Positions 26,568 to 36,900 are shown, counted from the first letter of the stretch. The stretch is DNA of 64,000 bases from Methylomonas koyamae (GCF_019669905.1 NZ_AP019777.1:248001-312000); one strand, 5' to 3'. The notes: generated by a model from the letters alone, not told the origin. Translations and numbers: made by a program.

Positions 26568-26745
26568 CAATTAGTCTGGATGAAGCGTAGCGGAATCCGG
26601 GATAATTGAAGCCCTCAAAACCTCGATTTCGTTTCACTCCATCGAGGCTACCTGATTTGCAGACCATACGATTTATAATTCCGGGATGGTTTTCTCCCCT
26701 ATGCCGCGCCGAGCATCGGAGGGTTTGGGCGGAATAGCCTGTTAG

Positions 26746-26874
26746 CAGGTTGGTGAAAAACTCATTTTTACAACCAATCGAGCCTATATTTAGTGCCGCC
26801 AGGTTGGTTTTTATACTAAATAAAGGCCTCTTCCAGCTGAATTAGTGACCAGAATATGGTTTTTCACCAACCTG
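26746..26874 (+). mobile_element. MITE-like element with 16-bp terminal inverted repeats
   Basis: Perfect inverted repeats CAGGTTGGTGAAAAAC (26746-26761) and its complement GTTTTTCACCAACCTG (26859-26874) bound a 129-bp AT-rich segment with no ORF. The 4 bp TTAG occur immediately outside both ends (26742-26745 and 26875-26878), a probable target-site duplication. This is the structure of a non-autonomous insertion element. No matching transposase is in the window, so the parent family is unknown. Confidence 0.75.
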
Positions 26875-26880
26875 TTAGGG

Positions 26881-27088
26881 GCGACGCATGGATGCATCGC
26901 GTTGCATGAAGGGGCTGGGAAGCCCCTTCAGACAACCCCGTTCAAACCCTTCGGAGCGCAGGATCAAAGCAGCATCGGGGTGGCTTTTTCTTTGGATACT
27001 TTCTTTTGGCCAAGCAAAAGAAAGTATCTCGGCTGTCGGGCCGAGAACCGACATTAAAATAACAGTCGCGATAGCGACACAAAACCTA
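26881..27088 (-). repeat. about 200-bp dispersed repeat, inverted copy
   Basis: Reverse-oriented partner of the copy at 24938-25150; see there for shared blocks. It begins right after the MITE-like element and ends 9 bp before the trpC ATG, so trpC may be transcribed through or from it. The hairpin ATACTTTCTTTTG ... CAAAAGAAAGTAT (27,000 region) is complete here too. Confidence 0.8.
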
Positions 27089-27097
27089 ACTAGAGCA

Positions 27098-27895
27098 ATG
27101 ACAGATACACCAGACATCCTAAAAACCATCCTTGCCAAAAAAACCGAAGAAGTCGCCCGCCGCAAAAGTAACACGCCGATTTCGGTGTTGCAGGAAATCG
27201 CCGGTAGCGTGCAAGGGCCGCGCGGCTTTTACCAGGCCTTGCGCAACAAGGCGGATCAGCAAAAACCGGCGATCATCGCCGAGATCAAGAAAGCTTCGCC
27301 TAGCCAGGGCGTGATCCGCGAGGATTTCAAGCCGGTCGAAATTGCGGTCGATTACGCCTTCAACGGCGCCACTTGCTTGTCGGTGCTGACCGACAAGGAG
27401 TTTTTCCAAGGCTCGGAAGCCAATTTGCAGATGGTGCGGGAAAGATGCCCGCTGCCGGCGATCCGCAAGGATTTCATGATAGACCCCTACCAAATCCACG
27501 AATCGCGGGCGCTGGGCGCCGACTGCGTGCTGCTCATCGTGGCGGCACTGGACGACGCGATGCTGAAGGAACTGGCCGATACCGCCACCGGTTTGGGCAT
27601 GGACGTGCTCGTGGAAGTGCACGATGCCGAGGAACTGGAGCGGGCGCTGCGGCTGAACACCCACATGATCGGCATCAATAACCGTAACCTGCGCACTTTC
27701 GAGGTTTCGCTGCAAACCACGCTGGACCTGAAAAACACCATCCCGGCCGACAAGCTGATTGTTACCGAAAGCGGTATCCACACGCCGGCCGACGTCAAAT
27801 TGATGCAGGATAATGGCATCTTCACCTTCCTGGTCGGCGAAGCCTTCATGCGCGCGCCGTCGCCGGGCCAAAAAATGCGCGAACTGTTCTTTTAA
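27098..27895 (+). CDS. trpC: indole-3-glycerol phosphate synthase
   Basis: A 265-aa TIM-barrel enzyme that closes the indole ring from CdRP. Intact motifs: [13 protein letters not shown] (catalytic Lys), [55 protein letters not shown] and [12 protein letters not shown]. It is monofunctional (no TrpF domain). The ATG at 27098 starts at the family N-terminus; the open frame upstream runs through repeat DNA. It is 3 kb from trpD, with accessory DNA between. Confidence 0.97.
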   Translation: MTDTPDILKTILAKKTEEVARRKSNTPISVLQEIAGSVQGPRGFYQALRNKADQQKPAIIAEIKKASPSQGVIREDFKPVEIAVDYAFNGATCLSVLTDKEFFQGSEANLQMVRERCPLPAIRKDFMIDPYQIHESRALGADCVLLIVAALDDAMLKELADTATGLGMDVLVEVHDAEELERALRLNTHMIGINNRNLRTFEVSLQTTLDLKNTIPADKLIVTESGIHTPADVKLMQDNGIFTFLVGEAFMRAPSPGQKMRELFF

Positions 27896-27942
27896 GCGCA
27901 TGCTCCGGGCCGAATCGGCCCGGTTTGTTCCGATTCCTTTCA

Positions 27943-28929
27943 ATGGAACGCCGCATTTGCGATTTGATACTACGCGCCACCGCCGCGGCCGCGATTACCG
28001 AAACCGAACCGGTGCAGCGGTTGTGGAGCGGGTACGGCCACATCGTCCGCTGCCGTTTGCGCGGCGGCGACCGCGCCAGCGTAATCGTCAAACACGTGAA
28101 ATTGCCCGCGCAGCGCAGTAGTTCGCGCCGAACAGATACCCTTTCCCACCAACGCAAACTGCGCTCCTACCAAGTCGAAACGGCCTGGTACGGCCAGTGG
28201 AGCCGGCGCTGCGGCGTGGAGTGCCGGGTTCCGCTCTGTCTGGGGGTCGAGTCGTTCGGCGAGGAGATTTTGATCGTGTTGGAAGATTTGGACGCTGCCG
28301 GATTTCCGCAACGGCGCTCCCGGGTGGGTGCCGGCGAAATCCGCGCTTGCCTGGACTGGCTGGCCAATTTCCACGCCACTTTTCTTGGCGCGCAACCGGA
28401 CGGTTTATGGCAAATCGGCACCTATTGGCACTTAGCGACCCGGCCCGACGAATTGCGCGCTCTGTCCGATTCCGCGTTAAAACGCGCGGCCGCAGCGATC
28501 GACCGCAAACTTAATTCCGGCAATTACCGGACTTTGGTCCACGGCGACGCCAAATTGGCCAATTTTTGTTTTTCCGCCGACGGCCGGCAAGTTGCTGCGG
28601 TCGATTTTCAATACGTCGGCGGCGGTTGCGGCATCAAAGATGTGGCCTACTTTATCGATAGCTGTTTGGACGGCAACGCCGCCCAGAGCCGGGAAACCGA
28701 GTTACTGGATTTCTATTTTCAGGCTTTGCGCCACGCCCTTCGCGCCAAAGGCAGCGAGGCCGATGCGCATGATCTGGAGCGCGAATGGCGGGCGCTGTAT
28801 CCGCTAGCCTGGACCGACTTCCATCGTTTTCTAAAGGGCTGGAGCTCTCAGTATTGGCCGCCGGACAGTTATAGCGAACGGCTGGCGCGGCAAGTGATTG
28901 CGGAATTGGCGGATTGCCCGGATCAATGA
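27943..28929 (+). CDS. aminoglycoside phosphotransferase/EcKinase-like small-molecule kinase
   Basis: A 328-aa protein of the protein-kinase-like APH superfamily. N-lobe lysine in [11 protein letters not shown], hinge [11 protein letters not shown], catalytic loop [13 protein letters not shown] (HGDxxxxN) near residue 195-207, and the metal-binding [18 protein letters not shown] (DFQ). This arrangement fits the EcKinase/choline-kinase-like subgroup (DUF1679-like). It overlaps the inositol-phosphatase-like gene by 4 nt (ATGA), so the two probably work on related metabolites. The substrate is unknown. Confidence 0.85.
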   Translation: MERRICDLILRATAAAAITETEPVQRLWSGYGHIVRCRLRGGDRASVIVKHVKLPAQRSSSRRTDTLSHQRKLRSYQVETAWYGQWSRRCGVECRVPLCLGVESFGEEILIVLEDLDAAGFPQRRSRVGAGEIRACLDWLANFHATFLGAQPDGLWQIGTYWHLATRPDELRALSDSALKRAAAAIDRKLNSGNYRTLVHGDAKLANFCFSADGRQVAAVDFQYVGGGCGIKDVAYFIDSCLDGNAAQSRETELLDFYFQALRHALRAKGSEADAHDLEREWRALYPLAWTDFHRFLKGWSSQYWPPDSYSERLARQVIAELADCPDQ

Positions 28930-29828
28930 CGATGCGCTTATCTGCAAACGACTTGAACTTGCTCTGCCAATGCGCGATTGCCGCCGCTTACCAAGCCGGA
29001 CATATCATTGAAAGTCACGCCGGCCGGCCGGTTGCGGTCGGTAATAAAACCGGCGGCGCCAGCCTGGCCGCTCAGGTGGTGACCGAAGTGGACCACCTCA
29101 GCCAGCAGGCGATTTTGCAGGCCTTGCAACCGGCCTGCGACATGTTCGACTTGGCGGTGTTGTCGGAAGAGCAGGCCGACGACGGCAGTCGGCTGCGCAA
29201 AGACTATTTTTGGTGTATCGATCCGCTGGACGGCACCTTGCCGTTCATCGAAGGGGTGGCGGGCTATTCGGTGTCGATCGCGCTGGTGGACCGCGCCGGC
29301 AGCGCAATAATCGGCGTGGTCTACGATCCGCTGGCGCGCAACTTGTATAGCGCTGTGCAAAACGGCGGCGCCTGGCGCGACGGACAACGGTTAGCGCTGC
29401 CGATAACGGCATCGCGCGGCAACATCCTGAAATTTATCACCGATAAGAGTTTCGCCGCCGATCCGCTCTACCAAGCGGCTGAGGCCGGACTGGAGCGGCT
29501 GGCACTTGGTTTGGGTTATGCCGGTGCGGCACTGGTATTGCAGGGCGGCGCGGCAATGAACGCCTGCCAAGTGTTGGTCGATGCGCCGGCCTGTTACTTT
29601 AAATTCCCTAAACCGCAGGCCGGCGGCGGTAGCGTTTGGGATTATGCGGCCACGGCGTGTTTGTTCCGCGAGGCCGGTGCCATTGCCTGCGATATGTTCG
29701 GCAACGATTTGGAATTGAATCCCCAAGGGTCCTTGTTCATGAACCGTTGCGGCGTGTTGTACTGTGCGGATCGCGAGTTGGCGCCAGCTCTGGTCGAGCT
29801 GTACCGGCAACTGCAGAACTCTTGTTAA
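28926..29828 (+). CDS. inositol monophosphatase-family phosphatase (CysQ-like)
   Basis: A 300-aa Mg-dependent phosphatase. The family metal site is complete: VLSEEQADD (Glu-Glu), [14 protein letters not shown] (DPLDGT with an FI in place of the usual NF), and [16 protein letters not shown] (WD). CysQ/3'(2'),5'-bisphosphate nucleotidases and inositol phosphatases share these motifs, and the choice cannot be made by eye. It is translationally coupled to the upstream kinase-like gene, suggesting a phosphorylation/dephosphorylation pair. Confidence 0.88.
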   Translation: MTMRLSANDLNLLCQCAIAAAYQAGHIIESHAGRPVAVGNKTGGASLAAQVVTEVDHLSQQAILQALQPACDMFDLAVLSEEQADDGSRLRKDYFWCIDPLDGTLPFIEGVAGYSVSIALVDRAGSAIIGVVYDPLARNLYSAVQNGGAWRDGQRLALPITASRGNILKFITDKSFAADPLYQAAEAGLERLALGLGYAGAALVLQGGAAMNACQVLVDAPACYFKFPKPQAGGGSVWDYAATACLFREAGAIACDMFGNDLELNPQGSLFMNRCGVLYCADRELAPALVELYRQLQNSC

Positions 29829-30038
29829 ACTGCTCTGTAAACACCGTTTTTAGCTATGCCATTGGGTGCCGAGGCATTGGATTATCCCGCACGGAGCAGC
29901 GGCGATGAATGGCGGCCTGGCTAACAAATCCGCCGGGCGGGCCGGCGCGGCGGGCTGATTATGCACCTTCAGGCAATTGTAATATTACCGACAATCGGCG
30001 GCCGTTTTTGGCTTTACAGTCGCTTCTGTGTGATAGAC

Positions 30039-30047
30039 TGCTATAAT
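30039..30047 (+). promoter_or_regulatory. extended -10 promoter for the mepK-like gene
   Basis: TGCTATAAT is a perfect TATAAT with the TGn extension; no good -35 is needed or seen. It lies about 75 bp before the start of the Tat-exported peptidase gene, and is the only promoter-like sequence in the 293-bp gap after 29828. Confidence 0.55.
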
Positions 30048-30121
30048 CGAAACGACTTACTTTTGGATTTTAACCTTCGGAATCAATCACTATCCGTAAG
30101 ATGTTAAACAGGAGATTATGG

Positions 30122-31087
30122 ATGCTGAGACATAACTTAGAGAATGATGGCAACAAGCAGGGCGAAGTGGAGCTGTCGCGACGCAGCTTTTTCGGGCGCT
30201 TGGCGGTGGGCGCCGTTTTATCTATCGCAATGCCCGGCGTGGTTCATGCTGCCAAAAGTGCGGCGGTTAAAGCCGACAAGAACCATAGAACCGGAAAAGC
30301 GGCAAAAAGTGCGGCACGCCTGCCCAAGCACGAAGCGATTCAAGCCGCTAAAGCCGCGCGGCACGGCGATAAAGCGGTAACTGCGCATAACGGCCATAAA
30401 TCGGCGCTAACCCAGCACGGCCGGATACAACTGGCGCACGCTGAGCGCCATACGCAATCCCAAGCCAGAGTCCGCGACGTTTACCATGGCAAGAAGCACG
30501 GCTTCACTACCGCCCAAGTCAGCCACGGCCATGACAGCGGCGGTAGAGTCCATTCGGTGATCCGTCCCGGCCAACGCGAACCGATCATCACGCTGGACCA
30601 GCAACCGATGTTCGTGGCCGACCGCGGCAGGATGACCTCGCACCGGGCGCTGGCATTTCAAAATCCGCACACCGGCGACAAGTTGAATCTGACTTATTTC
30701 GAGAAAGGCCGCTATCTGACCGATGCGCTGGAGGAAATCAGTTTCTTGCTGCGCGATTACCGTACCGACGACGTGCATCCGATCGACCCCGAGTTGCTCG
30801 ACCAATTACACGACTTGAAGCAAATGTTGGGCTTGCAACAACCGTTCGGCGTGATCTGCGGCTACCGTTCGCCGTTGACCAACGCCAAACTGCACGCCGA
30901 ACATACCGGCGTCGCCAATAACAGCTTTCATATGCACGGCCGCGCGGTCGACATCCGGATCGAGCGCTTCGATTTGCGCCGGATCCACAACGCGGCGGTA
31001 GCGATGCATCGCGGTGGCGTCGGTTATTATCCGGAGTCCAATTTCATCCATCTGGATACCGGGACGTTCCGTACCTGGACTTTCTAG
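30122..31087 (+). CDS. Tat-exported murein endopeptidase, MepK/YcbK (DUF882, M15) family
   Basis: A 321-aa protein. The twin-arginine signal SRRSFFGRLAVGAVLS is followed by a lysine/histidine-rich low-complexity linker (about residues 45-150). The C-terminal 130 residues are a YcbK/M15 domain: FEKGRYLTDALEEISFLLRD, ICGYRSPLTNAKL, SFHMHGRAVDIRI and GVGYYPESNFIHLDTG, with the zinc His/Asp residues present. E. coli MepK cleaves 3-3 cross-links made by LdtD, whose homologue is the convergent neighbour. AGGAGA lies 6 nt before ATG 30122. The linker is longer than in E. coli YcbK. Confidence 0.9.
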   Translation: MLRHNLENDGNKQGEVELSRRSFFGRLAVGAVLSIAMPGVVHAAKSAAVKADKNHRTGKAAKSAARLPKHEAIQAAKAARHGDKAVTAHNGHKSALTQHGRIQLAHAERHTQSQARVRDVYHGKKHGFTTAQVSHGHDSGGRVHSVIRPGQREPIITLDQQPMFVADRGRMTSHRALAFQNPHTGDKLNLTYFEKGRYLTDALEEISFLLRDYRTDDVHPIDPELLDQLHDLKQMLGLQQPFGVICGYRSPLTNAKLHAEHTGVANNSFHMHGRAVDIRIERFDLRRIHNAAVAMHRGGVGYYPESNFIHLDTGTFRTWTF

Positions 31088-31104
31088 CTCGTTCGCGCTC
31101 AGCC

Positions 31105-31140
31105 GCATAAAAAAGCGCCGTTTCCGGCGCTTTTTTATGC
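31105..31140. terminator. bidirectional rho-independent terminator
   Basis: A perfect 16-bp stem (GCATAAAAAAGCGCCG / CGGCGCTTTTTTATGC) with a TTTC loop and A/T tracts on both sides. It serves both convergent genes. Confidence 0.93.
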
Positions 31141-31157
31141 CCGCACCGTTCCGGTCG

Positions 31158-32927
31158 CTACTGGCTGGCTGTCGCTCCTGCCATTTTGCCGCTTGCCGCC
31201 AACTGGTTGCTGCCGGCGCTGGGCGCCTGCAATTTGTTCAAGGCTTTCTGCAGCAGCTCGTCCTGGCCGTAAATGTCCGGATAAACGTGCAGTTGATTGG
31301 TGTGGTCGACAAAGGTGGTCGCGTAATAAAACAGCACCGGCACCGACCGTTTCAACGTGACGTGGCGGGTTTTCGGTGCCGACATGGCTTGTTCTATCGT
31401 GTCCTTGTCCCAGCCTTGTTGGTCGCCCAACACGAACTCGGCCAGACGCTTGGGCTCTGACACTCTGACGCAGCCGTGGCTCAGATCACGCCGCGGCCGG
31501 TTGAACGCCGCCCGGCTGGGGGTATCGTGCAAATACACGTCGGCGGTATTCGGAAACACGAATTTGACCCGGCCCAACGGGTTCTTTTTGCCGGGGCGCT
31601 GGCGAGCCCGCATATAACTGCCGCCGCCTTTCTCTTCGCTGTTTTGGTGTTTGACCAGCTCTATTTCCTGGCTGGCCAGATAACCTTGGTTATTGGCCGC
31701 TTTCGGCAGGATTTCCTTTTCGAAAATATTTTTCGGAATATTCCAGTAGGGCATGAATTCCAGATATTTCATTTCCTCCCACAGCACCGGCGTTTGCTTG
31801 TCCGGCGATTTGCCGACGATGACCTTCATATTGATCGGATTGGCGTCATCGGGCGAATTGAAGGCCCATAATTCGAAAGCCGGGATATTCACTAAAATCA
31901 TCGGGCCGTCGCTCGGATCGGGAATCCAGCGCGAGCGCTCCATCGCCAATTCCAACTGCGCCAGTTTTTCCTGCGGTGGCCGGTTGAATAAGGCGGCAGT
32001 GGCGCTGCCGATCACGCCGTCGGCTTTCAGACCCTGCTGTTGCTGGACTTTTTTCACGGCTTCGGCCAGGTCGGAATCGTAAATCTTGCTGTCGGGATTA
32101 GCGTTATCGGCAATCGCCCCCATTGCCAGCAGGTTTTGCCGTAGGTAAACGATGTGCGGATGCTTGTCGCCGGGTCGCAGTTGTTTGCCGGGCTTGAATT
32201 CGTGCATCGCGGGCTGGCCGGCCAAAGGCTGCAGGCGGTTCCAAATCTGCTTCAACTGCTGGTATTGCCTGGCTTTGGGCTCGAACACGGTTACCAGCTC
32301 GCCCAGCGTCTGCGCTTCCAAATGCTGTTTCAACAAGCCGGCGATATCCAGTGCAGGTTTGGGCGCGATATGTACCGGGTATTCGACGTCGCGCGGATCG
32401 ACCCTGCCTTGGCGCAAGTCGTGCAGAAAACGCACCAGCGATACGGTCAGGGCCACGTCGTAGCTGGCTGCCGTCGCATTATCGGGCAGCGGAGCGGCGA
32501 CCCATTGTTTCAAGCGCTCGACATCGTAAGCGGCAGGAATCAATGCATTGCCTGGCGCGTTGTCCAATATGCCGAATAAATCGGTCAGGTTTTTTTCGGA
32601 ACGGTTGGCGTTAAGCCAAATCGGTTGAAAATTGCTGGCTTGGTAAATTTGCACGACATAGTCGCTGATTCGGCTGAAATCGGGCCGAGCCAGCAGGGGA
32701 TGTTGCCGGCTGAGCAACAGGTTACCGATAGGATTGTCGGCCGGAATGAAACTGGCGGCGGGGGTGGCCTCTATTGCCGCCGGCAGCGGTGCCGCGACCT
32801 CGGGCAGCGCGGCAGGCATGTCCGCCGCCAATACCGGCTCCAGGCCCGCGTAAGAGATGCAGGCCGCCAACGCAAAGCAGGCGCGGCTTGGACGCGAATC
32901 TTTCAAGGCATTCGGTAGGTTTATCAT
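31158..32927 (-). CDS. ldtD: L,D-transpeptidase YcbB/LdtD family
   Basis: A 589-aa periplasmic enzyme that makes 3-3 peptidoglycan cross-links. It has an N-terminal signal segment (to about residue 35), a YcbB scaffold domain (WLNANRSEKNLTDLFGIL), a PG_binding_1 domain (AVKKVQQQQGLKADGVIGSA), and a YkuD catalytic domain with DLSHGCVRVSEPKRLAEF. The catalytic Cys is residue 486. The length and domain order match LdtD rather than the short Ldts. It is tail to tail with the MepK-like gene, making a make-and-cut pair for the same bond. Confidence 0.94.
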   Translation of the reverse strand: MINLPNALKDSRPSRACFALAACISYAGLEPVLAADMPAALPEVAAPLPAAIEATPAASFIPADNPIGNLLLSRQHPLLARPDFSRISDYVVQIYQASNFQPIWLNANRSEKNLTDLFGILDNAPGNALIPAAYDVERLKQWVAAPLPDNATAASYDVALTVSLVRFLHDLRQGRVDPRDVEYPVHIAPKPALDIAGLLKQHLEAQTLGELVTVFEPKARQYQQLKQIWNRLQPLAGQPAMHEFKPGKQLRPGDKHPHIVYLRQNLLAMGAIADNANPDSKIYDSDLAEAVKKVQQQQGLKADGVIGSATAALFNRPPQEKLAQLELAMERSRWIPDPSDGPMILVNIPAFELWAFNSPDDANPINMKVIVGKSPDKQTPVLWEEMKYLEFMPYWNIPKNIFEKEILPKAANNQGYLASQEIELVKHQNSEEKGGGSYMRARQRPGKKNPLGRVKFVFPNTADVYLHDTPSRAAFNRPRRDLSHGCVRVSEPKRLAEFVLGDQQGWDKDTIEQAMSAPKTRHVTLKRSVPVLFYYATTFVDHTNQLHVYPDIYGQDELLQKALNKLQAPSAGSNQLAASGKMAGATASQ

Positions 32928-33123
32928 GATTAGGCGGATTGTGTTCCTGAATGAAGGCTGCCGCAGGCGGAAGCGTACCCATTTCCGGTCAAAGTATATT
33001 GCAAACGGCTAATATTGCTTTTTTTCGGAGACGGTTGAATTTTAAACCAGTTGCCGGCAGAAGCCAGGCGAAATCGGCATTTCGCCAATAAAAACCGCTA
33101 TTGCCGATTGCTTCGCAGCCCGA

Positions 33124-33843
33124 CTAAGCCAATTCAGCTAGATAATCCGCCAAAGCGGCTGCGACCAACTGCCGATGATGGCGGCTTAAGACGCTGTCGC
33201 TTGGCACGGGGCCGTAGTTTTGCTCTATCAGGTGGCGGGCATTTGCCAGAAAATGGCGTTTCAGTACCGAGTCTTCCGGGATGGCCGCGCTTGTGCCGGT
33301 TGCTTCGGTCGCTTGTGCGACCGCTTCCGGCTGCATGGCGGTTAAGGCGGCAGCGTGCGTCGTTGGGTGCAGGCTCGCCGCCTGGATTTGCCGGTAATGG
33401 CGCAGCAATACCGAGTCGGTCGGGTAAGGCTGTGCTAGCGCGGCGCGTTCGGCGGCGCGTTGCGCCCAATAATGCCGATTCAATACCGAATCCTGCGGTG
33501 CTTGCGAAATTTCAGTGACCGCGGAAATAGCGGCGTCTCGCTCCATCGCTTGCGGTTCTGCCGCGGCCGCAGTTTCCGTCTCGACGAGTTGCGGTTCCTG
33601 AGCCGCGTCCGTCAGGTCGGCGATTGGTTCGGGTTCGACCACGGCCGGTTCGGATGGCGCAAATGCCGGAGTTTGCGGGGTTTGCAGGCCTTGCCCGGCC
33701 TGCTCGCCGACCAATCTCTTTACGAACATCGAGCCGCGGCTGGAAAAAATTTCCCGGTCGGTGACGACTTCCGGCGCAGTCAAATAAGCTTTCGCCCCGT
33801 ACAAGGCCGCCGCCACCAAAACCAAATCGAACAAAGTTTCCAC
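33124..33843 (-). CDS. membrane-anchored protein with four DSVLxRH repeats
   Basis: A 239-aa protein read from a GTG with a GGGGGG ribosome binding site 6 nt upstream. A short hydrophobic N-terminus (about 4-21, LFDLVLVAAALYGAKAYL) may anchor it. A Pro/Glu/Ala-rich stretch (55-115) is followed by four copies of a motif, DSVL[NLKS]RH, at 118-124, 143-149, 191-197 and 216-222, each preceded by a short turn (PQ, PT, PE, PS) and followed by a helix. Function is unknown; the repeats look like binding modules. Confidence 0.75.
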   Translation of the reverse strand: METLFDLVLVAAALYGAKAYLTAPEVVTDREIFSSRGSMFVKRLVGEQAGQGLQTPQTPAFAPSEPAVVEPEPIADLTDAAQEPQLVETETAAAAEPQAMERDAAISAVTEISQAPQDSVLNRHYWAQRAAERAALAQPYPTDSVLLRHYRQIQAASLHPTTHAAALTAMQPEAVAQATEATGTSAAIPEDSVLKRHFLANARHLIEQNYGPVPSDSVLSRHHRQLVAAALADYLAELA

Positions 33844-33998
33844 GCATTTCCCCCCTATGTAATTACTATTTGCTGCGCACCGCCCCGGCGTCTGCGTTTT
33901 CCGGGCCGGAGTCAATTAAAATGCCATTGACCAAGAATGGCTATCATTACATAAAGTTAGCAAAAATTTGATTAGTAATTTCTAGTAAGGTTTTTTCG

Positions 33999-36900
33999 AT
34001 GGCGGCGGGCTGGCAATTTTGGATCGACAGAGGCGGTACCTTTACCGATATCGTAGCCTTGGACCCGGACGGCAAGGTGGCGGTGCGCAAGTTGCTGTCG
34101 GAAAATCCGGAACAGTATCCGGACGCCGCGTTGCACGGCATAGGCCGGATTCTGCAGGAATTCGGCGCTGGCGGGAAGGTCGGGATAGCCGCCGTCAAAA
34201 TGGGCACCACGGTCGGTACCAATGCCTTGCTGGAACGCAAGGGCGCGCCGGTCGCTTTGGTTACCAATCGCGGCTTGCGCGATTGCCTGTATATCGGCTA
34301 CCAAAACCGGCCGGATATTTTTGCATTGCAGATCCGCCGGCCGGAACCGCTGTACCGGGCGGTGGCCGAAATCGATGTCCGCGTCGGCGCGGACGGCCGG
34401 GTAGTGCAAGCGCTGGACCCGGATCAGGCGAACGCCGAATTACGGCGGATTTACGACCTGGGTATCCGCAATCTGGCGATTGTGTTGATGCATGCCTGGC
34501 GCTACCCGCAACACGAATTGGCGTTGGCGGAACTGGCGGCCGGGATCGGCTTCGAGCATATTTCGCTGTCGCATCGCGCCAGTCCGCTGCCTAAATTCGT
34601 CGCCCGCGGCGATACCGCGGTGGTCGACGCCTACCTGTCGCCGGTGCTGCACCGTTACGTCGCGCAAGTCGAAAACGGCTTGCCGGCCGGCGCATCGCGC
34701 CCGGGCCTGTGGTTCATGCAATCGAACGGCGGATTGGTGCGGGCCGCTGTCTTTCACGGCAAGGACAGCATATTGTCGGGTCCGGCCGGCGGCATGGTCG
34801 GCGCGGTTGCCGCGGCCAAACGTGCCGGTTTGGCCAAGATCATCGCTTTCGATATGGGCGGTACCTCTACCGATGTTGCCCACTACGCCGGCGAACTGGA
34901 GCGCAGCGTCGATAACGAAATCGCCGGCGTCCGCATCCGCTCGCCGATGGTGGCGATTCATACCGTCGCCGCCGGCGGCGGCTCTATTTTGCATTTCGAC
35001 GGTTTGCGCTGCCGGGTCGGGCCGGACTCGGCCGGGGCCAATCCCGGTCCGGCCTGTTACCGGCGCGGCGGGCCGTTGACGGTGACCGACGCCAATCTGC
35101 TGCTCGGCAAATTGCCGGATTTTCCGGCGGTGTTCGGCCCTAACGGCGACTTGCCGCCGGACCGAGTCCGGGTAGAGGTCTTGTTTGCGGAGCTGGCGGA
35201 GCGGATATCGGCGGGCGGCGAATCCCGCAGCCCGGAACAAGTCGCCGAGGGTTTTTTGGAAATTGCCATCGAGCATATGGCCGAGGCCATCAAAAAAATT
35301 TCGGTGCAAAAGGGCTACCCGCTCGCCGACTACGCCTTGTGCTGTTACGGTGCGGCCGGCGCGCAACACGCCTGCCTGTTGGCCGAACGGCTGGGCATGC
35401 GCAGGATATTGCTGCACCCGTTGGCCGGTGTGCTGTCGGCATACGGCATCGGCTTGGCGGATTTTCGGGTACTGAAGCAAGCTGCCGTGGAACGCTTATG
35501 GCAGGAAACCGATGCAGACGAGTTACACCGCCGCTTCGCGGAGTTGGAACAAGCCGCCCGCCGCGAACTAGCCGAGCAAGGCCTGGATCGGTTGCCTATC
35601 TCCAGCCGCTGGAGTCTGGCCTTGCGTTACCAAGGCAGCGATACTGCGTTGACGCTAGCCTACGCCGATCCGGCCGCGCTGCCGGAACGTTTCGCCAGTG
35701 CCTATCGCCGCCAATTCGGTTTCTGTTACCAGCGTCCGGTGGTGATTGCCAGCTTGCAGGTCGAAAGCGTCGCTTGCGATGCGCAGCCCCCCGATATGGC
35801 GCCAGCCGCCTCAGGTTGCCGTAGCGGCCAGCCGCAACGCCGGACGCGTCTGTTCAGCCGCGGCCGCTGGCTCGATGCGCCGGTATACCGCCGGCAACAA
35901 CTGGGCGTCGGCCAAATTGTGTCCGGTCCGGCCGTCGTGCTGGAGCCGACTTCGACAATCGTGGTCGAACCCGGCTGGCAGGCCCGTTTGCAAAGCAACG
36001 GCGATCTGCTGCTGACCGGAAACGCTAGCGAATTTACCCCTACTGCGTTAGCCGCCGGCCCCGATCCGGTGTTGCTGGAGATTTTCAACAAGCGTTTCAT
36101 GTCGGTGGCCGAGCAGATGGGTTTCGTGCTGCAAAACACCGCGCATTCGGTCAATATCAAGGAGCGGCTGGATTTTTCCTGCGCAGTGTTCGATGCCGGC
36201 GGCAACCTGATCGCCAATGCTCCGCACATCCCGGTGCATCTGGGCTCGATGGGCGAGAGCGTCAAGGCTTTGTTAGTTAACCAGCGAGACAGTCTGCAGC
36301 CCGGCGATGCTTATTTGCTGAACTCTCCTTACGCCGGCGGTACTCATCTGCCGGATATCACCGTGGTGACGCCGGTATTCGGCGCCGAGCGGCAGTTGCT
36401 GTTTTTCGTCGCCTCGCGCGGCCACCATGCCGACGTCGGCGGCATTTCGCCCGGATCGATGCCGGCCGGCAGTCGCCATATCGACGACGAAGGCGTGATT
36501 AGTGCCGGCTTGAAAATCCTCTGCGCCGGCCGGTTTCGAGAAGCCGAGATACTGAAATGGCTGGCCGGCAACCGCCATCCGGCGCGCAACCCGCAGCAAA
36601 ATCTGGCCGATCTGCAGGCACAAATCGCTGCCAATCAAAAAGGCGGACAAGAATTATTGGCCATGGTTGCCGATTATTCGTTATCGGTGGTAACGGCTTA
36701 TATGCAGCACGTGCAGGACCACGCCGAGGCCTGTGTGCGCCGCTTATTGCAAACGCTGGCCGGCGGCAGCTTTGTTTACCCATTGGACCAAGGCGCCAGC
36801 ATTGCCGTCACTGTCGCCGTTGACCGGGACTCGGGAGGTGCGCGCATCGATTTTTCCGGCACGTCGCCGCAATTGGCGGACAATTTCAATGCGCCGGCGG

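Noticed and set aside
26577..26606. Segment GGATGAAGCGTAGCGGAATCC considered as a repeat
   Set aside because: It resembles half of a common intergenic hairpin repeat, but only one half-copy is in the window, so it was not listed as a feature.
31105..31140. Perfect palindrome considered as a mobile-element end or operator
   Set aside because: A/T tracts on both sides and its place between convergent genes make it a bidirectional terminator.
34440..35480. 346-aa open frame opposite the 5-oxoprolinase gene
   Set aside because: Antisense shadow; Arg/Gln/His-rich, no motifs, and the plus-strand gene is complete.
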